A DNA stretch of 64,000 bases from the NCBI GenBank assembly GCA_013365325.1, contig JABVXV010000021.1:124001-188000 (forward strand), in the 5' to 3' direction. Positions 23,785 to 37,500 of the stretch are shown here, piece by piece. Position 1 is the stretch's first letter, and each line of letters starts with the position of its first letter. Origin of the DNA: Dipetalonema caudispina (taxonomy: Eukaryota; Nematoda; Chromadorea; Rhabditida; Onchocercidae). Below the pieces are notes generated by a model that was not told the DNA's origin, made no database searches, and saw only the letters and a program-made list of their open reading frames with translations. Made by a program: the position numbers and the translations under genes.

Positions 23785-26700
23785 AGGGTCTGGGAACTGT
23801 TTAGCTCTCACACCGTTACCGCACAAGATCGCCAGGAGCTAAAAGATTCGAAACTTTCACTAATACCGATGAAACACTGGTTAGTTGGCTGGATTAAAAG
23901 AAAAGTAGAAAAGTAGCAACAATGTAAACACAAATAGTTAGCAAATGTCGGTCATACGGTTTGTCCCGGGAATCTACAACAACGAAGAAGCACTATATGT
24001 TATTCTCAAACGGTGCGGACTAACTACCAATAGCGTCACAAATGCCAATTTATTTTCCATCCAAATATTACCAAGCATGCCACGAACAACACTAAAAATT
24101 GGTTTCGACATTCGACTGCAATCACGTGGCTCTCGCAATACACGAAATTTGAAAACATTGCAAGTTGAAATCAATTAACGAAGTTCTAAATAATCTTTCA
24201 CATCAGTTTCTTGAGATACCCCAATTTCACCAAATCATTATGGGCATTTTCATATTGCATCTCATCCTGCTTTATCTTATATTGCCTAATGTAAAACCGG
24301 ACAGTCAAAACGTACTATTTATTTATTATTTTCGGACAAACAGCAAGTCAATCTTCACAGCACGCATAAACATGCTAGCATAAAACGGGCGTCACTGTTT
24401 GTTGAAACTGGCTATCGAGAATGGTATTTCGGTTGTCTCGAAATATTCGAGCCGTAGCAGTTGGAATGCACCAACAAACAATAATGCACATTAGTTCTTG
24501 TTTCCAAAAAGAAGTGAAAGTGACCAGATTCCAAACGTACAACATGCAATATGACATTAAACGACACAATAAATTACTATACAAAAAAATAATACGGTAT
24601 AGTGATAAATAATCTCGAAAGCATCTGGTCATAAAATCCCACGAATGTCGTGAAAACTTTGACGCGAACTGTACAACGTGTAAAATTAGGAGCAAAATTC
24701 ATTCCCGTAAAAGTAATTTGGATAAAGCTCGGAAAGATAATTGTGTAGGTTACTGATCACTATATTTACATCTATAGTTGTACTCGCTGCTAAACTACTA
24801 CAAATAACTGATCCTCTTCTTCCAAAAGTCTCAAATGGACATTCTGTATCTATTCTTACCATTTATATGTACTATAAACACTAATTTATTGTTTGATAGG
24901 AAACAAACAGTAAACAATGGAGTACTAACTACTCCGCTGTGTACTAAACAATATACAATTCATCGGCCACAATGAATCCAAATTCACATCAGTGATAAAT
25001 TGAAGTATACAGGAAGGATGATATCTGGAAATTATCTAAGACTTTATCAATAGCAGTTATGTAAAATTTTGATTCATTTGATACAAAGTTAACGTATACA
25101 GTACTGGAAACCAGTCAGTGGTGCTGTTCGTGCATACTTTACAAGTAAGATGGATTTGGTGATTTCAAACTCAAATAAGAAAATTCAACATTTCCCCCTC
25201 CATACCTGACACTCATCCTTACTCACCCCATAGCCATCTCCCTTCCGGATCCAGTCAACTTCCAATCATAATAATCCCTACCACCTCCAGTCGGAAAGTG
25301 AGCATTCAAAAAAAATGCCAAGATTCCGCTCAGTGATTAAGTGCTTTTGTGCAACGCTGATGGGGCCTTAATGAAATAACGATGTGCCTATTGTAGTTAG
25401 TTGATACAGTATTTTACAGAGAGAGTTGATTAAATGGAATGATGCTGTAAAGAGAAACAGCAAGTGACAAGCTTATCTTATTTTCAACACACCAAATCTC
25501 ATAATAGAAAGTAGTAAAAGAAACTAAATTATTACCAGTGTAAAACTATAACTTGTAGAAACTCATTTGGTAATTGTTTCAAAAATCTAAAGAACTGTCA
25601 ATGAAATTACAGATGTGAAAAGAAGGGAATCGTTCGGCTTATATCTATAAAGACCTTTATGCATAAATGATAAAATTAGGACGTTAGTCAGGCAGGCGAA
25701 ACAACCTCGCTTTAACGTTGTGTAAAATTTTTCAATAGCTTCTACAGTATCGTACTAAAATCTGGGAAGAAAAGTTGTCTTTTGATGTGGTGACTTTCCC
25801 AAGAATTGAATTTATTAACTATTAATGTTAAAAAAAAAGTGTCTGGATTATCATTGGAGAAATGGATATGACGAAGGAAGTTTTTTTTGCAAATTAAAAA
25901 AAAGGAAAGCTATGAAGCTTAACATGAGATCATCTTATATTTTACTTGAGTACATTTGTGCAGAAACTTCGGCAATATATTTTTCTGGATAGATATAAAT
26001 TATTAGGTATTAGTGTAAAGAAAAGTTGTATTGTCGGAAGATATATATATATATCTTTGAAGAAATTTCAACAATACATTTTTCGAAATAATGATTTTTA
26101 TCTTGTATATCAGAATATGAACATTGTAGTTCGACTAAATAATTCAACAACTGAGTCAAGCAATACAAATTCCAATTATGTGATAAATATGTGCAATGAA
26201 AGTGAATGTAGCATAAATTAATAGTCAAAAACAGTAACTATTAACTGATGAATAATTATTGATCTTGTTGACATGTGGATATCAGAAACGGTATAAGTTT
26301 TGTTAAATGGGTATGATGCGGCTATAGATTTGAATAGACAAGTGAAATCAACGTAAGCATAAAATAACCATTCAAACTGACTGTTATTGAAATATAACTT
26401 TTGTGACATATTAATCTTAGTGATGTGGATATGATATACATGCGAATATGTAGACGAAGTGGTATAATGGATATTGCCTGTAGTACAGGTTGCTGTCAAC
26501 TATAGATATTGTCAATGAATTGAATATGAATTATTGGATTATGGATGTGATCAGTGGTGTGTAAATGATTAGTGCGGAAGTGTCCATTGAAATATACAGC
26601 ACATCATGACAATTAATCAGTTTCTTTTTATCACCGTAACATATGTGCTTTATGCTTTATTGTTTCATACATTGATAAAAATGAAATCAGTAAGACACAG

Positions 26701-26938
26701 AATAATCAGTAGTATTGCATATATTCCCTCGGGTGAATATTTGTCAACACGGGATGCGCATGTCCCGTTATTGAGGAATTTTGAAAAGTATCATTGATGA
26801 AGTGATTTGATGATGGTTGAAAAGGATATTGTTGAAAAGCACCATCAACAAACTGTGATTGGACAAACGTTTGTCGAAGTGGGCGGTACGGCAGTGATTG
26901 AAAGATGATGCACCAATAGACTAGTCTTATCCGGACTG
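23785..26938. other. Divergent 3.2-kb region between hmg-5 and the sFRP gene
   Basis: Both flanking genes are transcribed outwards, so their promoters lie here. The sequence is AT-rich, with a short (AT)n run at about 26041-26055. Open frames at 23945-24178, 25946-26221 and 26606-26797 are short and lack domains. The last begins with a hydrophobic stretch and lies just upstream of the sFRP start, but no splice joins it in phase. Nothing else was recognised. Confidence 0.45.
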
Positions 26939-29697
26939 ATGGCACTGAACGAGTTGCTTCTGCTTTTCCTTCCTATTGGGACTTACGCTTATATTTCCGA
27001 GTCATGGGCAATGCTTACGTCTGATCGACCCTCCTCACCAAAATGTGTGGATATACCCAGAAACTTGACGCTTTGTTACGGTATACAAGTAAGTAAGCAG
27101 CACAGAAAACCATACCCTTCTCATCCTTCCATCACTCTCATTCTTTCATGAATTTCATTATTCCGAACTATACAGTCACCATTTCCAGTACAAAATAAAA
27201 ATCTTCATAACCGTTGACTCATCTCTAACATTTTCTTACTACATTGTTAATAGGTTAATCAATAATTTTCAGTACTCAACAATGCGTTTACCAAATTTGC
27301 TGGAACATGAAACAGTGGATGAAGTAATTGAGCAAGCAGCCCCATGGATACCATTACATCGGCTAAACTGTCATCCAGATACACAGGTCCTTATCCATTT
27401 AATGTATATGAAATAGATCGCGGCATACTGGGCAATTTGGTTCGGTATTCATTGCAAATTGCTTTTAATTAACTGCGTTTCAGCTATTCCTATGTTCACT
27501 GTTTGCACCAGTTTGTCTGGCAACAATGGACCGCGAAATATTGCCATGTCAGTCCTTATGTACTGCTGTCCAACAGGTCTAATTTGTTTTAACGTTATTG
27601 AATTGTAAGATTCGTGGGGAAAATAGGAGGCGAAAATTGAAGCACCAAAATGGAATTTCAGGGATGTGAAAGCAGAATGAGGCAGTACGGTTTTCCATGG
27701 CCAGAAATGCTATCCTGTAATAAATACCCGAAGGATAACGATATGTGCATCGGTGCTGTCTCGGAGAAGGCAACAAGTCTGTTTTCGCTTGGCTACTTTT
27801 AGTGCATACATTGCATGTCCTTAGCAGACCCATCCATCGCTTATTTCAAATGAGATTATGAAAATGGGTAATGTGTAACGAATAGTTGCCTTTGGGGATT
27901 TGTTATAAGAGCTCAGACTTGGAATTAAGGGTTAGAATTGGGGCTGCTAGTGACAGGGTAGGCAGCAAAGGCAGGCGCAATATTACTAAGGGTGCCGCGT
28001 GTCGACGAGCTGTCAGGCGGCATTCTTTCATCGTTCACCGATTGATATCTCAGCTCGTCATATTTTCAGACCTCAGTGATACGTGTTCATCGTGCAGTCA
28101 GGTCAGCACATACGAGAATATACTCGATCATTATTGTCGATCTCAAATAGGTTTCCATTTCACATTTTTCTGCTTTTTGAAAAACCTTCTCTTCTTTAGT
28201 TTCATTTCATCCTCTTTGTAAGCCTCGTTTTCACTTCCCTCCTATTATATGATTATGTTCAATTTCTAAATGCAGTTCAATCCTGTTGCAGCATACATCT
28301 TAAAAGAATGTCTAGCCATTTGAAATATGCGCTTCTAGCATAATGCAATTGAAATGTTTCAAGTTACAAATGGTGGTTGGGGACCTGGCTTAAAGATACA
28401 GTGCATGTTTAGATCAAATAATATCAGAATTAGTTGGTCTTATGAAAAGTTCAACCTCAATTATTTGTTAACAATTTGAAAAAGACAAGATGTTACAGTA
28501 GTGAAAGCACGAATCGGAGGCATCAATAAATCATACGTGAGTGTGCGAAAGGCACGATCGCTCAAGAGATCTGATCGGCGCAGGTCCCTTTTTGTTTTCA
28601 GAAACAATTTCTACAGTTTCTGCACTTAAAAGTGTTATTATCATTTCCTCATTTCTAAAACTTTTTTCGTCCACTCGATGTCTACTTTCCAAGCGTTTAA
28701 GAACGAGGCACTTCTCAGGTAAAGAATGCAAAAACAACAGTTATTAATCGATGAAACTGGGCAACATGTAGCCACCAATTAATTTAACAGTGCGCAATGC
28801 TAAACCACATTAGAAAGAGAAAAAAAAAAACTGCTCACATGTAAATCAGAAGTTCAGTAATTGGAAGGGACATTTATACAACAGAAGTAATATGGAATCC
28901 GGAGAGATAATTGGAATTAATTACCGGAATCAAGAAAACAAAATTATGGCAAAAGTGATTAGAGTACGCTATGAAACGGTGTACAAGGCATATCAAGTAG
29001 TAAATGAAGTGACTTTCTAGAATTTTGGTCGAATTGATACTGCAAATTTATAATGTCAGATTTATTCAAAATCAAGCTTGAAAATGTGGTAAGAATGAAT
29101 CGAGCAGACTATTCTGAATTCGCAACCTTTTCATACCAAATAATTTGAACATATAGACCTGCTTTTTTTTGCAATCCTATACAGGGTGTAATCTGCGGAG
29201 AAATGCCGACACTTATTCAGCAAATCATTTTTCAGATCGATAGGTCGAGATACGGTCATCCATTTTTCTGCCAATAGCGGGTGCCCATGCCATTTCAGCG
29301 GAACAGGAGATTTACGTTTCCTCATCATGGCTGATCAGAATGATAGAGGCGATTTTATTGCAAATTTGATACTGCCCTGGAGAAATACCGACAAGGTCAG
29401 CAGCCTCCTAGTGGATGAGTCATGTTTAAGTTAATAGTAGAAAGTTTGAAGACAGTACAAATGACTATCTTAGCCGTAACTGTTGTAATTTGCAAGTTAT
29501 TCATGCTGGAGGTCTTGAAAGGTGCAGTATCTTAGGAACTTAAAGTCGATAGTATGATATTCCAGAATAATTTAATTGCTCATTTTCAGCCTTTCAAGAG
29601 AGCCATTCGAAGCTTCCGTAAATTGAATTGTCAATCCCTAGGAAGGGAAATAAGGGAAAGTGCCTATCGCCGAAGCCTTCACCGTAAAGGTCATTGA
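26939..29697 (+). CDS. sfrp-1: Secreted frizzled-related protein (frizzled CRD plus netrin-like domain), complete, 8 exons
   Basis: sFRPs are secreted Wnt-binding proteins that usually limit Wnt signalling. Exons are 26939-27088, 27273-27386, 27484-27576, 27662-27776, 28070-28150, 28499-28583, 29236-29395 and 29590-29697, joined in phase to 301 aa. A signal peptide (MALNELLLLFLPIGTYAY) precedes a frizzled cysteine-rich domain with all ten cysteines: CVDIPRNLTLC, LNCHP, CSLFAPVC, CQSLC, GC, SC and MC. Exons 5-8 make a netrin-like (NTR) module with six cysteines (CSSC, YC, GCPC, NC) and the motif RFLIMADQ, ending SFRKLNC and a basic tail. There is no seven-helix region, so it is a secreted antagonist type, not a receptor. 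Exon 7 starts at the inner ATTTTTCAG at 29235; earlier acceptors meet a stop in frame. The start codon has no perfect acceptor next to it, so the 5' end is slightly less certain. Confidence 0.92.
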
Positions 29698-31315
29698 ACA
29701 TTGTTGTGTTGTTTCTATAACCGCAGGATATATCGCAAAGCCTATGCCATCTTATGCCTACGATTCTTTTATCATCCATGAAACCAACCTGTGCAAAAAT
29801 ATTTTTTCGCTCGTACTCATTTTCATCGTACATGTAGGTAAACATAATATTCTCATATCGCCGTTTCGCCGCAAAATGAAAGGAACAGTGCAGAAATTTA
29901 GCACTCCCACTAGTTCTATGCTTCATAATGATCCCATCCGGAACATTTCGCAGTATGAAACTAAAGATGAAATAGAGTCCTTGTCGACCCCGGATAGATC
30001 GCATTTCCTCATCTAGTAAGCACACTTGTTGCATGTGATCCGCAAATTGTGTTCTTCGTATGTTTATTGTACAAATACATGTTCCCGTGAGCAATTTAAA
30101 AGAAATATTTAATTTGCTGTATAATAACCTTTCCCAGGCCTGCCGTGTAATATTTATTTGGAAGCTATTAAAAACAATGAACCCAAATCAATTTTAATGG
30201 GAGAAAGCTTTCTTAATAGCAAGCACTTTTAAAATTATAATTCTAATAAAAAATAACGAACGACAATACATGTCCCACTTCAATTCCGAAAATATAAATT
30301 AATTTATTACAAGAGTGAATGAATGTATTAGAAAAGGTAAAAAGCAAAAGGTACCTGAGCATATATATGTGATGAACATCTTTGAAACATATTATTATAA
30401 CACTTAATAATACTTCAATGATAAGAACTTCCATTGTAATTAAAAGTATACCTACCATAACATTTTAAGTTCAATTAAAACTTCTAGAGAGAAAACATAA
30501 ACAGGAATCGATGAACTTTTCTTCATATATAATATTCAGCAAGCATACAAATTTATTCATTCATTTCTGGTATTGTATTATCATAAGGATGTGATATGAC
30601 CAAAGACTCAAGAGATATGCTGCATAGGAAGAGCGAAAATTCTTTTTAATTGGATTATCTTAACATATTATAATGAAACTGTAAAACAGTGATATGATTG
30701 AAAAAGAGAAATTCTAGTAGAATCAACAATTTCAAAGAAGAACTTGTCGAACCGATAAAATGACAATTGACCGCACAGATCCCAATTTCTGGAAGAGAGA
30801 AGAAGTTTTCCTGACCCCCTCAATTCATACTATCCAACATTAGGAAGAAGAAAAACGGAATCCATTTGAAAAAACGCTCGTTAACCCATTCCATCAATTC
30901 TAATTTCGGTTTTAAATATCCAACAAGGAGATCGGTCAGTATTTCACGGTTGGCCGATAAATGAGAATGTAAAGTGTGTCAATATGCGCATTTCATTTGT
31001 GTTGGAAGATTGCAGGGTGTTGGGCGGTTGTTTCTTGAGCAGGTTGAGTTTTGGATAATACTGTACTGTTAAACACTCCTTATTTTTCTTTTTAATGATA
31101 TATTTTGAACTGTTAGTAAAAGACAGTGACTCAAAACTTTCTGTGATAGTAGTAGTAGTAGAGGAATTTCGTTGAGAAATGCTGAATAAAAACGAGAAAA
31201 GGATGAATGAGATGTGATGCAATTTTTTGATATATTGTTTGAAAGCTATTGTTATATTTTTATTATGTTAAGCTGACAAAGTACAACATCACTAATGATT
31301 TTCAGGGCATTAAAA
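29698..31315. other. Spacer between sFRP and ZFAND4-like genes
   Basis: The first part should be the sFRP 3' UTR, and the last part the promoter of the next gene, whose TTTTCAG acceptor ends at 31305. The centre (30100-31250) is very AT-rich and without features I recognise. A 166-codon minus-strand open frame (29594-30094) overlaps the sFRP last exon and is discussed among the findings. Confidence 0.45.
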
Positions 31316-34300
31316 ATGTCATCGAATGATGAGCGCTTTGTTACCAAGCATACTAATTCACCGGCAGATTACAATAGTACAAAAAACTTCACAATATCAA
31401 TTTCATCAGTAACGGGACATAAATGGGAACAGAGTGTTACAATATGCGAGACTGTTGATAGTTTAAAGGTAACTGATCCTTCCCCATATTCTAAAGTTAC
31501 GACGGTTTGAGTCAATGCTTCCATGTCAACTAAAGCCAACATGGGATTTCGGAATTTGTTTATGATGGATCAGTTTTGCTTCGCGTGGAGAAAAGATGCT
31601 AGTTATCCTGATATTATTAAGCTATTATCACTCGTGGAATAAAACCATGTCTGGTCTTCCTCCCCCATACAACTTATCTCCAACGTTTTATTTGGCATGT
31701 AAAGCATTTACTTGGTAATACGCATTTTGCTGGCAGTTTATAAACTCCTTGTTTATAATCCTTTACTACCAAAGTCGTTGTATGTTGTACGTTACATTGT
31801 ATAACGAGTCAAAATTGTTCTACATAAAACTCGAAATCCGCGAATTCTAGGTAAAAATCTGGCATCGCACAGGCCTTTTTCCGTATCATCAAGGTCTAAT
31901 TTTCGACGATTTATCGTTGTCGGAATTTTGTGGGCAAACATTGCTTTATGAACTTGGTATTCGACATAACTCACTGGTGCGTCTAGTAGTCATCACACGA
32001 TCCGGACCTCTGGCAATAGCAGTTCCTGAAAAAATTTCACCAGTTCCACGTTCTATACAAGCTGAACAGTTAGTTCTTTCTATTCCTTAGTATTTTTCGT
32101 ATTGTACTCATAGCAGTTATATGATGTGATAGTTAGTAGTAGATCGTGTGAGAGTTTAAACCGCTCGAAAGCGTTTAAACTTCTCAAAAGCCTCTTTTTG
32201 TATAATTCATATGTTATGTAAAAAATCTTGCCAACGATGTGTTTGAGCATTTTCAAAGATTCGAAATCCCAAGATCCTAATGATTGCAGGAATAAAGGAG
32301 ATTGTTGGGAAGGATTACGTTTCTTCGATGAACAGAATTTAGATGAAAATCGCCGAACCTTATTCCGAATGTGCGAATTGCGACGGCAGATAAAACAGAA
32401 TGCTTCATCGAAACCGATTTTAAGTGCTAGCGTAGGTTTCACATCATCGATACAGTGAAATGGGCAATTGGTAGTGTGGATGTAGTTATTACATAGGTAA
32501 GAGTTGCGTGCAATATGCATCTAATAAGTATGGCACTGATTGGTAACGAAGCCATGAAACTCTTAGTCCGATATTTTTTCATAAGTAATATTTTTCATCT
32601 CCTACAATTTTTTTTCCCAAGTATTATGGACGGTATTATTGCCAATTGACATTTTTGGGGATTGAAACTGTTTTTTCCCATTCAAATAAGTTTGTTCTTT
32701 CCACTAATGGAACTGCAAAGTTGCTATCTCAAGCAGTCTTTAGAATATTCACTTTCGAATATAAATATAAATCAGGAAGGGAATGTTTACTACAAATTCC
32801 TAAAGTGCTGACTCATTGAATTAATCTGTATTTTACCTCTTTTTCATTTTTTCATTTCTTTTCCATTTTTTAAATCTACAACGAATAAATATTGACAAAG
32901 CGCTACTGTTGCTTAGATTTGCAAATCAAATTCCAGGAAAAGCAAGTGTTTTCGGCTCCAGAAGATACGAGTGCTAAAGAAAGTTCTGCTGGTGATACGG
33001 AATGTGACGACGATAAAAGCTGTTCTTGCAGTGGTATCAGCTCTTCTATGAAGGTTTTATCTTAAAAAGCATTTATTGAAGTTCAACTGACTTGTTGCCA
33101 GTTGTTAAGGAATTTTTACAGTGTACGCATGAACATATAAGTTACTTTAGGTTTCCGAAGCTGCAGCTTTGTCTGGAGCAAAGAATGGAGATAGGAGAAT
33201 TCGCCAGAATCCTAACAAAGGTTGTGTTTTCAAAGGTTTAAAGGGGTCCAGAGTAGTCAGCTTATTATTGAGACTGCTTTTCTTTAGAAGAGACGCCAAA
33301 TCTTTGCCAGACCGAACCAGTGAATAATTCTGCTCGTGACCGACTGCTTATTATGATGAATTCGCGTGACGCTTCACCCACAACAGACTTGAATACTCAT
33401 TCTGAGGATGGCTCCGAGTTCTCCTCTGGAATGGTGGTTTGTGATCTCAGTAACGAATTCAGAAGGTATCCTTTATACTGCATTGTATACTCATTCCTCT
33501 CTCTTAATGCATAAGGAATTCAGGTTGACTGCTACCACTCTATTCTTGCTTTCCACCAGCGTCCCTCTCTCCTTCCATTTCAGTTCAAAGGCGTGATCAT
33601 CAGCAGTTCCATTCAGAAGAGTCTAATTCTTCAACCAGCCGTTTCTAGATTACGTGTACGTCGTAAGCATCATGGAATGGGTAACGGATCTGCAGCTATT
33701 CAAAGAACTCGAGCCAGAAGCAAGCCAAGAATACCGCTTGCAGCTCTTTCTCATCACCATACAGTATGGTATTCCTTATTGCTTCCATGTTATTTCAGTT
33801 AATATAATCTTCGCTTTGCTTATAGAAATTTCCAGAGAGCTAAATTTGTGTCTATCAAAGAATCAGTATTTCCTAATCTCCAATTTTCGACATACGTTTC
33901 AGGAAAGCTCTCTTCATCTAAGTAGTGCATGTTAGTGGTTATAGATTACAGTATTAGAATAACTTGTTTTTATGTCAACGTTTTCAATTAAACAGATCTG
34001 TTGCTGGGCTGCTAACGGATAAATGCGTTGTTTATATTGATGCTCTCATCCTTTTGGTGACAAGTGTCAGTTCCAACACTTCAGTGCTGGTCAGTGCAAG
34101 TTGCAAGCAAAATGGAAGAATAATAACACTGAATTAAGAGAAATTTTCACTTGAAGGGTTCAGATGTGACTTCAAGCGATGATGAGCTTCCACGTCGACG
34201 TATAACCGAAACAAACTTTTCATGTTCGGCATTTCGTCGTCCTTCAGCTGTTTCACGAGCGCAGAAAGTTCTAATTGGGTACCAATCGCAGCAGCGTTGC

Positions 34301-34507
34301 AGTGCATGTGCTGTCAAATTAAACAATTTTTCAGTTGCATTTCAGTGCAGGTGAGCAATATTTCGAACAACAATTTGTTTTTATTAGCATCACATCTGTT
34401 GTTTCTATTGTGCTTTCAGATGCGGGAAAACTTTGTGCGCTCGACATCGCACCGCTGGAATGCACACTTGTACCCGTGTTCGTAAACTGCAGGATGTCAG
34501 CGACTAA
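31316..34507 (+). CDS. ZFAND4: ZFAND4-like protein: N-terminal ubiquitin-like fold and C-terminal AN1 zinc finger, about 10 exons
   Basis: AN1 finger proteins with a ubiquitin-like domain are linked to ubiquitin/proteasome stress responses; the exact role is unknown. Modelled exons are 31316-31468, 31851-32068, 32290-32431, 32937-33053, 33151-33220, 33288-33436, 33584-33763, a small uncertain exon at 33903-33921 or 33903-33930, 34157 or 34164-34350, and 34420-34507, giving roughly 445 aa. The ubiquitin-like fold spans exons 1-2 (FTISISSVTGHKWEQSV, HQGLIFDDLSLSEF, SLVRLVVITR). The middle is low-complexity and serine-rich with an acidic Cys cluster (CDDDKSCSCSG). The AN1 finger is CSAC-x12-CRC-x4-C-x2-H-x5-H-x-C across the last two exons, and the protein ends 13 residues later with TAA. 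Exon 6 is ended at GTG/GTTTGT because the later AG/GTATCC breaks phase with exon 7. Human ZFAND4 has the same order but is longer. Confidence 0.82.
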
Positions 34508-37500
34508 AAGTGGTAAGTTTGTGTTATATAAATCTAATAATTTCAAATTTCAGTATCATCAAAAAAACAGTTTCATCATCAATGAAACCATCTAAAAAAT
34601 CGCAATTTAAGAGGTCACTGCACCCATTCCATTTCACTAATTACTGAACCCCTCACACTGACGGAGTGAACACATCAACAGTGTTGTTCCTTTTTACTAG
34701 ATCTGTTCTCTATGTTCTAATTCTTTGAAATTAAATTGATCAGCAGTGTTTTCAGGTTGGCAATTGAAAGTAACAGTTAATATATGCTCCAATTATTCCT
34801 GTTATTCCATTGTATTTTCATTTTTGATATTTTCATGAGTAACGAAGAGATTAGAAGTTATCATTACTTTTCAATATGACGTGTGTAAGCGTATCATTAA
34901 GATAGTTTACTGATGACAAGTTGAATTGGTTAAGCCAATTTTCGAATACCTACGATATATCTCTTCAGCCACTCTATATTCCTCGTTTTATGGGGAAGCA
35001 TGCGATCTCGCCTGCAAAGTAACCAAACATAAAGTATAGAGCACGCTCAATAACACCTGGTTGACCATGACTTTTTAAGTGCATCAGCTTGCATTGATCT
35101 GGATATGATTTTTTCTTGCAAGCACGAACGTTGGGACTGGAAAGGAAACCATTTGTTTTGAAGTTATTTGGATAACAGAAATCTCTAATATGAATAAAAT
35201 CCCGATGACACTTAAAAAGCTATATCTGCCTCTGTCATCTGAACACTATAATTCTTGTAAATGATAGCCTGAGTGTCTGATGTTCTTTTATGCCGTTATA
35301 TAGTTTTATATGTCTTTCTTGAACAAATAAAGCTTGGAGAAGTGTTTCCAGTGCATTATGACAGTAATCTCGAGTATCTGATTACAGCGCTGCTGTCAAA
35401 CCTCATATAATTTCCTGTGTAATCGTAATGGTAGCAGATTTTAGTTGAAATTCTTCCGGCATCTTCGCAAGCTGTAAGTAGGCCAAAATGAAAAGTACAA
35501 CACACTTTCAGATTCCTCCGAGGTCGTCAAATTAGGCGAGACGTAGAATAGCTCAGTACTGTTTTCGCATGAGTGAGCTCCTGCATTTATGTCGATGCTG
35601 TGATAGTATATAAAAGCGGATTAAGGATTCAGAAACAGTTTATTGTTGTTTTTGACCCTGATTTAGAGTGTGCTGAATAGAATCGAACGGTTATTTCTGC
35701 TATATTTTTAAGGTACTGATCAACTTAGAAGCCACTTCTGGGGCAGTAGTGCATGCATGAGTCAATTTTGGAGTGTTTTCATAAGGAGCTTTTCATGATC
35801 AAAACTTTATCACTTGAAGAAATGTTATCGTTTGATTTTCGAAGCAAGATTCCCGCGTATGCTAGTAATATCCCATGAATAATATCAGAATGCTCAGTGT
35901 GAAATGTGGAAAACGGATTTCAATTCGCCTTTTAAGACATCGTTGAAAAAAAGCCAATCAATGAATAATATTCATGCATGTATCTTTTATCCCATTCATT
36001 TCAGTGGAAAAAAATCACTCAAACTCATCGATTAACCTTTTTTTTTTTTAGTGGTGAGGAAAAGAAGTCTATGAGGCACTCTTTCAGAGATTGCAAACAG
36101 ATTCGCTCGTGCAATGACTAGGCCGTAAGAATCAAACTAATGATGGAGTTAAATGTAACTGTTCATATTTAAAGCATGCTACTGAAACTATCAATCGTTC
36201 ACGATCGGGAGAAACGTCTTGATTCATGAAAGATCCTTATCGCTTGAAAGTGATTTATTTTTCCAGATTTGTGAAGTTATGAACACAAAATATACTTGAA
36301 TTTAGATGGTAGTAATCAATCTCAATGTCTTTTTTTTTCAACACAAACGACAACATATTTATGAAAACAAAGTTATCATAGGTATTCAAAAGTGTCTTTT
36401 ACTCTGCTCACGATTAACAGTATAGTGATGTCACATTTTACTCTTTTTTCTTAGATCATCTCGAATTCCAGGATGACAAATGGATCGTCTTTAAAAATGG
36501 CTATTCTGTAGACTGTAAAGTTATCACAATGAACAAATAAAAATTTACATCAAGCGATGAGAAAAGCCACAAAAGATAGATGTAGTATTAAGTTGAAGAC
36601 TAAAGAATGCGGTAATATAGAGTAAGTACCTGATATATTATTATTAAAAAGAAAGAAAAAAGAGTTAATTAATGTCAACATTTTCAATGAAGTGGAAAGA
36701 ATGAAAGTAACACACTATAGTATAGTAGTCAATTCACTCGACATCTCTTCCTCAGCACAGTTTAAGGGACAAATCGAAATTCAATTCCCATATTCAAACA
36801 AACGAGCACTAAATTGATCCACAACATCGGGCGGTTTTTTCTGTTCTCGATGATAGTCTATCGCTCATCATTTTCTATGTCTGCTTTTAAATGGAGTGAA
36901 AAGTAAGACCAGACGGAGTTTCAGTTTACCGCAATTACTAGAAAGCGATTTCATTACTGTAGAAAGAGGAGAGGACAATCTGCATCCTTCGCAATTTCGG
37001 CCAAGGAAAACATCTCCTCTTCCAATGAAAAATGTGCTTTTTTTCTTTAGTGGTCTTTTAAAAGGATCACAATGAAAGGGTTTCTCATCATGTGAAAGGA
37101 AATTCGGCAGGATTAGTGATAGTGTAGAGGAGGCCCGTGAGATGATGCCTCTTTTTAGTGAGGAGGACACTTCTCTCATCGATATGCCTCCAACTGAACT
37201 CTTCACCCTTGCATATTTAAAATTTGGATCAATTTTGTTAGGATAGTTAGATGGATGGATGGAGAGAAGGCCTGCATCCATAATTCTACCGAATCGATTC
37301 AACCACATCACAAACAGCACTAGCACCACTTCACTTCACTTCACGCCATTTCATAGAGCGAACAGAAAGAGACATATACCGCTTTTCTGTCCGTCCGTCG
37401 TTGCACCTCCTATCTATCTATCTATCTATCTCTCTCCTACTCTCCTCTAATCGTACGATGGAGCGCGATTGTTGTTGGATCAGGATGGGTACTGAGGATG

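Noticed and set aside
33465..33583. Exon 6 donor AG/GTATCC in the ZFAND4-like gene
   Set aside because: It leads into exon 7 out of phase with an immediate stop; GTG/GTTTGT at 33436 keeps the frame.
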